Source: Lysobacterales bacterium (GTDB lineage Bacteria; Pseudomonadota; Gammaproteobacteria; Xanthomonadales; SZUA-36). Taken from it: 57,013 nt of DNA. The DNA is taken from positions 1-57,013 of the forward strand of contig JAKITK010000016.1 of the NCBI GenBank assembly GCA_021648125.1, given 5' to 3'. Both the position numbers and the translations under genes were made by a program. Under the pieces are notes generated by a model. The model made no database searches and was not told where the DNA came from. It saw only the letters and a list, made by a program, of their open reading frames with translations. Positions 53,631 through 57,013 of the stretch are shown in pieces (position 1 is the stretch's first letter; each line of letters opens with the position of its first letter).

Positions 53631-54219
53631 GTTTTGCAGCCATAAAGGCCAAATGGTAGCGCTTGATCAGGCCAATATCGACACGGATCAGATCATCCCC
53701 AAACAATTTTTAAAGAGCACTGAGCGGGTGGGTTTTGGTAAACACCTATTTCACGACTGGCGCTATCTTGATGATGAGGGTAGGCAGGAAAATTTTGACT
53801 TCATCCTCAACCAGTCTGATTACAAGGCCGCCTCCATTTTGCTTGCCGGTCAAAACTTTGGTTGTGGTAGCAGTCGTGAACATGCACCCTGGGCCTTGCA
53901 GGAATACGGATTCAAAGTCATCATCGCTGCGAGTTTTGCCGATATTTTCTATGGCAACTGTATCAATATCGGCTTGCTGCCGGTTATTTTGACTGCTGTA
54001 GAAGTTAAAGCTTTAATGGCAGCCGCGGAACAAACGAAGTTGACTGCCAATATCAACCTCGATTCACAGACTGTGACCACAGAAAATATTGAATATCGTT
54101 TTGAAATCGACCGCTTCCACAAATACTGCCTGCAGCAAGGCGTTGACAGTATCGACTGGACATTGGCTAGTGAAGCTGAGGTGTCTAGCTATGAAAAAAA
54201 TATACCGACTTGGCGCTGA
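53623..54219 (+). CDS. leuD: 3-isopropylmalate dehydratase, small subunit
   Basis: 198 residues (E. coli 201). It provides the swivelling domain that completes the active site with LeuC. Blocks: [59 protein letters not shown] and [34 protein letters not shown] precedes the ATG and the start overlaps leuC by eight bases. It is the last gene of the leucine operon; the convergent ilvA ends 32 bases beyond. Confidence 0.97.
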
Positions 54220-54251
54220 CAGAATTTACCCTGAATTGTGGTATGCCTGCT

Positions 54252-55775
54252 TTACAAAAAAGAGTGGTAGGCTGGGTTGTCGGTTTCTTCTGTCCATTCA
54301 TAACCCAGCGCTTTTAGGTGCTGAAAGAAGGCCAGTTCCTGTTCTTCTTTTACTTCAAAACCTGCTAATACCTGCCCAAATGCAGCACCGTGATTGCGGT
54401 AATGAAACAGGGTGATATTGAATAATGAACCAAGGGTATTTAAGAACGCCTCCAAGGCACCTGGATATTCCGGTGACTGGAAGCGGAAAATTCTTTCATT
54501 AATACCCGCCTGACCTTTGCCACCGACCATATGTCGAATATGTAATTTAGCCAGTTCGTTGTCTGAAAAGTCTTCCACTTTATAGTCATTACGGCGTAAG
54601 TCTGCAACCAGCTGTCGAGATTCTTCAGCACCGCTGGTAAGCCGAACACCTACAAAAATATTGGCTGTATCATCACCGTTATAGCGATAATTAAACTCCG
54701 TTATTACTCTACCACCAAGGGCTTCACAAAAGCGTTTAAAACTGCCCTTTTCTTCCGGAATGGTGACTGAGAGAATGGCTTCTTTTTGCTCCCCCAGTTC
54801 ACAGCGTTCGGATACATAACGCAGGTTATGAAAATTCATATTGGCACCGGATAAAATCGCCACCAACTGCAGGTCTGCAGCTACTTCGTTTTCGTGACAG
54901 TACTTTTGCAAACCCGCCAGAGATAAGGCCCCAGCCGGTTCTGCAATTACCCGTGTTTCTTCGAAAATATCTTTTATAGAGGCGCAAATTTCATCACTGT
55001 TTACAACAATAACCGCGTCACAATATTGGCGGATTAAGCGGAAGGTTTCATCGCCGATGCGTTTTACTGCGACCCCGTCAGCAAATAAACCTACGCTTTC
55101 GAGATCCACAGGATGACCGGCATCCATGGCCGCTTTAAGGCAGGCGGAATCATCAGCTTCAACCGCGATAATTTTGATTTGCGGACACATTTGTTTGAGA
55201 TAAACTGCCATGCCTGCGAGCAAACCACCACCGCCACAGGGAATGAAAACCACATCCGGATGGGGGATCTGGCGTAGTAGTTCGACCGCAACCGTACCTT
55301 GGCCTGCAATCACATCAGGGTTATCGAAAGGATGGATGATTGTTTTATTCTCGGCCTCAGCCAGTTTGAGGCATTCTACCTGGGCCTCGTCAAAACTTTT
55401 GCCCAACAGACGAACATCAGCGCCCAGTCGGCGGACGCTATTGACCTTGATTTCAGGTGTGGTTATTGGCATCACAATAGTGGCATCAACAGCCAGTTTT
55501 TTAGCCGCTAGCGCCAAACCCTGTGCGTGGTTTCCGGCTGATGCTGCGATCACGCCGCGTTGTTTTTGTGCTGTCGATAAATGCACCAGGTTGTTATAGG
55601 AACCGCGAAGTTTGAATGAGTGAACCGGTTGTTGGTCCTCGCGCTTTAATAATACCTTTACCCCGAGACGCTGGGATAATTTATCCAGCGGAGTGACTTC
55701 GGTTTCACGGGCGACATCATATACCGGCGCCAACAGGATGTTTCTTAGGTAATTAAAGCTTTCGTTTGGGGACAC
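54252..55775 (-). CDS. ilvA: Threonine ammonia-lyase, biosynthetic
   Basis: 507 residues, the long regulated form (E. coli 514). It deaminates threonine to 2-oxobutanoate for isoleucine synthesis with PLP. The PLP lysine is in PVHSFKLRGSYNN, with SAGNHAQGLA and the phosphate-binding loop PCGGGGLLAGMAVYL. Two ACT-like regulatory domains lie in the C-terminal third (about 330-505: ILSVTIPEEKGSFKRFCEALG and RIFRFQSPEYPGALEAFLNTLG), the site of isoleucine feedback. The GTG at 55775 (VSPNESFNYL) is chosen because AAAGGA lies eight bases upstream. ilvD lies upstream in the same direction. Confidence 0.96.
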   Translation of the reverse strand: MSPNESFNYLRNILLAPVYDVARETEVTPLDKLSQRLGVKVLLKREDQQPVHSFKLRGSYNNLVHLSTAQKQRGVIAASAGNHAQGLALAAKKLAVDATIVMPITTPEIKVNSVRRLGADVRLLGKSFDEAQVECLKLAEAENKTIIHPFDNPDVIAGQGTVAVELLRQIPHPDVVFIPCGGGGLLAGMAVYLKQMCPQIKIIAVEADDSACLKAAMDAGHPVDLESVGLFADGVAVKRIGDETFRLIRQYCDAVIVVNSDEICASIKDIFEETRVIAEPAGALSLAGLQKYCHENEVAADLQLVAILSGANMNFHNLRYVSERCELGEQKEAILSVTIPEEKGSFKRFCEALGGRVITEFNYRYNGDDTANIFVGVRLTSGAEESRQLVADLRRNDYKVEDFSDNELAKLHIRHMVGGKGQAGINERIFRFQSPEYPGALEAFLNTLGSLFNITLFHYRNHGAAFGQVLAGFEVKEEQELAFFQHLKALGYEWTEETDNPAYHSFL

Positions 55776-55809
55776 TGTGGTTTCCTTTGTGCGGAGTATT
55801 TTTACCTTC

Positions 55810-55841
55810 CGGTGCGTTACGCCTGCGGCTAACAGCACCCT
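55810..55841. repeat. REP-like imperfect palindrome between ilvD and ilvA
   Basis: GGTGCGTTACGCCTGCGGCT followed by AACAGCACC folds into a hairpin (GGTGCgTTAcGC / GCggcTAAcaGCACC). A similar GTTAGCG...CGTAAC unit is near 12493. The position between two co-directional genes fits a repetitive extragenic element. Confidence 0.5.
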
Positions 55842-55868
55842 ACAAATACATCCGCCGTCGTTTACTTA

Positions 55869-57013
55869 TTACACTAATAAATCTTTATTTCGAACCGCGC
55901 CTTTATCGGCACTGGTTGCCAGCAGGGCATATACCTTTAGCGCATCACTGACTTTGCGAATTCTGTTTTTCGGCCGCCAAGCCAGCTCGCCTTTTGCGAG
56001 CATAGCCGCCTGTCGCTGAGCCATTTCATCTTCTGGTATATTCAGATGAATCGTGCGTTTGGGAATGTCAATATCAATCGCATCACCTGGCTCAATTAGG
56101 GCAATAACGCCGCCCGATGCGGCCTCGGGTGAAATATGTCCGATGGACAAACCAGAAGTGCCACCAGAAAAACGGCCATCTGTGACCAATGCGCATTTGG
56201 TTCCCAGGCCCATGCTTTTCAGGTAAGTGGTGGGGTACAGCATTTCCTGCATGCCGGGGCCACCTTTGGGCCCCTCATACCGAATCACCACTACATCACC
56301 GGCTTTTACCTCGCCTGCAAGAATACCTTCAACCGCAGATTCCTGACTTTCGAACACATTAGCAACACCGCTAAAAACTAGGTTTTCTTCGACTACCCCG
56401 GCAGTTTTTACAATACAACCGGCGGTCGCCAGATTACCGCTGAGAATAGCCAAGCCGCCGTCTTGGGAATAAGCATACTCTTGACTGCGAATACAGCCTT
56501 GCCGACGGTCGCTATCGAGGCTGTCATAGCGACAGTTTTGACTGAATGCTTCGGTCGTGCGGATTCCCGCCGGCCCTGCCCGGTAAAAATCCAAAATAGC
56601 CTGATCTTTGGTCAGGGTAATATCATATTTATCAATTTGCTCACCCAGACTTATACCTAAAACAGTGCGTATATTGGTGGTCAACAAACCCGCGCGTTTT
56701 AATTCGGCCAATATTCCCATTATTCCACCGGCACGGTGGACATCTTCCATATGGTAGAAAGGTGTGGAGGGTGCAACTTTACAAAAATTAGGCACCTCGC
56801 GGGATAAGCGGTCAATGTCGGTCATAGTAAAGTCGACTTCGGCTTCTTGCGCCGCAGCTAACAGATGCAACACGGTATTGGTTGAACCGCCCATGGCGAT
56901 ATCCAGCGACATAACATTCTCAAAAGCAGCTTTAGTGGCAATACTGCGCGGCAAGGCGCCTTCATCATCATAGCTGTAATAGCGGTTCGCCAGTTCGACG
57001 ATTTGTTTTCCCG
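55869..57013 (-). CDS. ilvD: Dihydroxy-acid dehydratase (5' part outside window)
   Basis: The last about 381 residues of IlvD, running off the right edge (full length about 610). It dehydrates dihydroxy acids to 2-oxo acids in isoleucine and valine synthesis using an Fe-S cluster. Visible blocks: [48 protein letters not shown] (a cluster cysteine), [52 protein letters not shown] and [28 protein letters not shown] (active-site serine region). No frameshift is seen. It is probably co-transcribed with ilvA. Confidence 0.96.
   Translation of the reverse strand, partial: GKQIVELANRYYSYDDEGALPRSIATKAAFENVMSLDIAMGGSTNTVLHLLAAAQEAEVDFTMTDIDRLSREVPNFCKVAPSTPFYHMEDVHRAGGIMGILAELKRAGLLTTNIRTVLGISLGEQIDKYDITLTKDQAILDFYRAGPAGIRTTEAFSQNCRYDSLDSDRRQGCIRSQEYAYSQDGGLAILSGNLATAGCIVKTAGVVEENLVFSGVANVFESQESAVEGILAGEVKAGDVVVIRYEGPKGGPGMQEMLYPTTYLKSMGLGTKCALVTDGRFSGGTSGLSIGHISPEAASGGVIALIEPGDAIDIDIPKRTIHLNIPEDEMAQRQAAMLAKGELAWRPKNRIRKVSDALKVYALLATSADKGAVRNKDLLV

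Overview
The window looks like chromosomal DNA of a Gram-negative gammaproteobacterium. Evidence: outer-membrane lipoproteins with lipoboxes, MltF and MltD lytic transglycosylases, the gloB / methyltransferase / rnhA / dnaQ neighbourhood known from enterobacteria and relatives, a leucine attenuator ahead of leuABCD, and a GtrA/GtrB/ArnT-type envelope glycosylation locus. A free-living, perhaps marine, aerobe is an inference. The genus cannot be read from the sequence.

Layout. (a) 1-5.2 kb is mobile-element rich: the 5' half of a group II intron on the minus strand sitting in an attC-like integron recombination site, a truncated IS1182-type transposase, three copies of a REP-like repeat, a 120-bp MITE-like element, and a BspA/DUF285 repeat surface protein. 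(b) 5.3-23 kb is mostly housekeeping: two DUF4398-type lipoproteins (one OmpA-like), the last two steps of tyrosine/homogentisate catabolism (maiA, fahA) divergent from a MarR regulator, a three-gene 2-oxoacid dehydrogenase (E1 alpha, E1 beta, E2), gltX, mltF, dnaQ, rnhA, a methyltransferase, gloB, mltD, an M23 peptidase, a CpcT-like lipoprotein and folE2. (c) 23.5-38.0 kb is the most unusual part: six genes in one direction, the last four junctions mostly overlapping. They encode a TPR protein, a vWA/FG-GAP membrane-anchored protein, two CRTAC1-like FG-GAP/ASPIC proteins, a TPR/FG-GAP/ASPIC protein with a large extra C-terminal domain, and a membrane pentaheme cytochrome c with TPRs. (d) 38.1-44.6 kb has an IS66 remnant, tRNA-Pro(GGG), and a glycosyltransferase set (ArnT-like, GtrB-like, GtrA-like) with a tyrosine phosphatase, divergent from an OmpR-type two-component system with a PmrA-box-like site between them. 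(e) 44.7-49.2 kb holds IS66 and IS4 debris around an AT-rich pair of genes (a 2OG-Fe(II) oxygenase and an unrecognised exported protein). (f) 49.3-57.0 kb is branched-chain amino acid biosynthesis: a leucine leader and attenuator, leuABCD, then convergent ilvA and the 3' part of ilvD.

How the genes work together: the cluster in (c) reads as one extracytoplasmic module. A quinone-facing multiheme cytochrome is co-encoded with four beta-propeller proteins rich in calcium-binding loops. Its substrate cannot be deduced from sequence. The TCS in (d) probably controls the adjacent lipid-A or O-antigen type glycosylation genes. The leucine operon is controlled by a complete attenuation switch.
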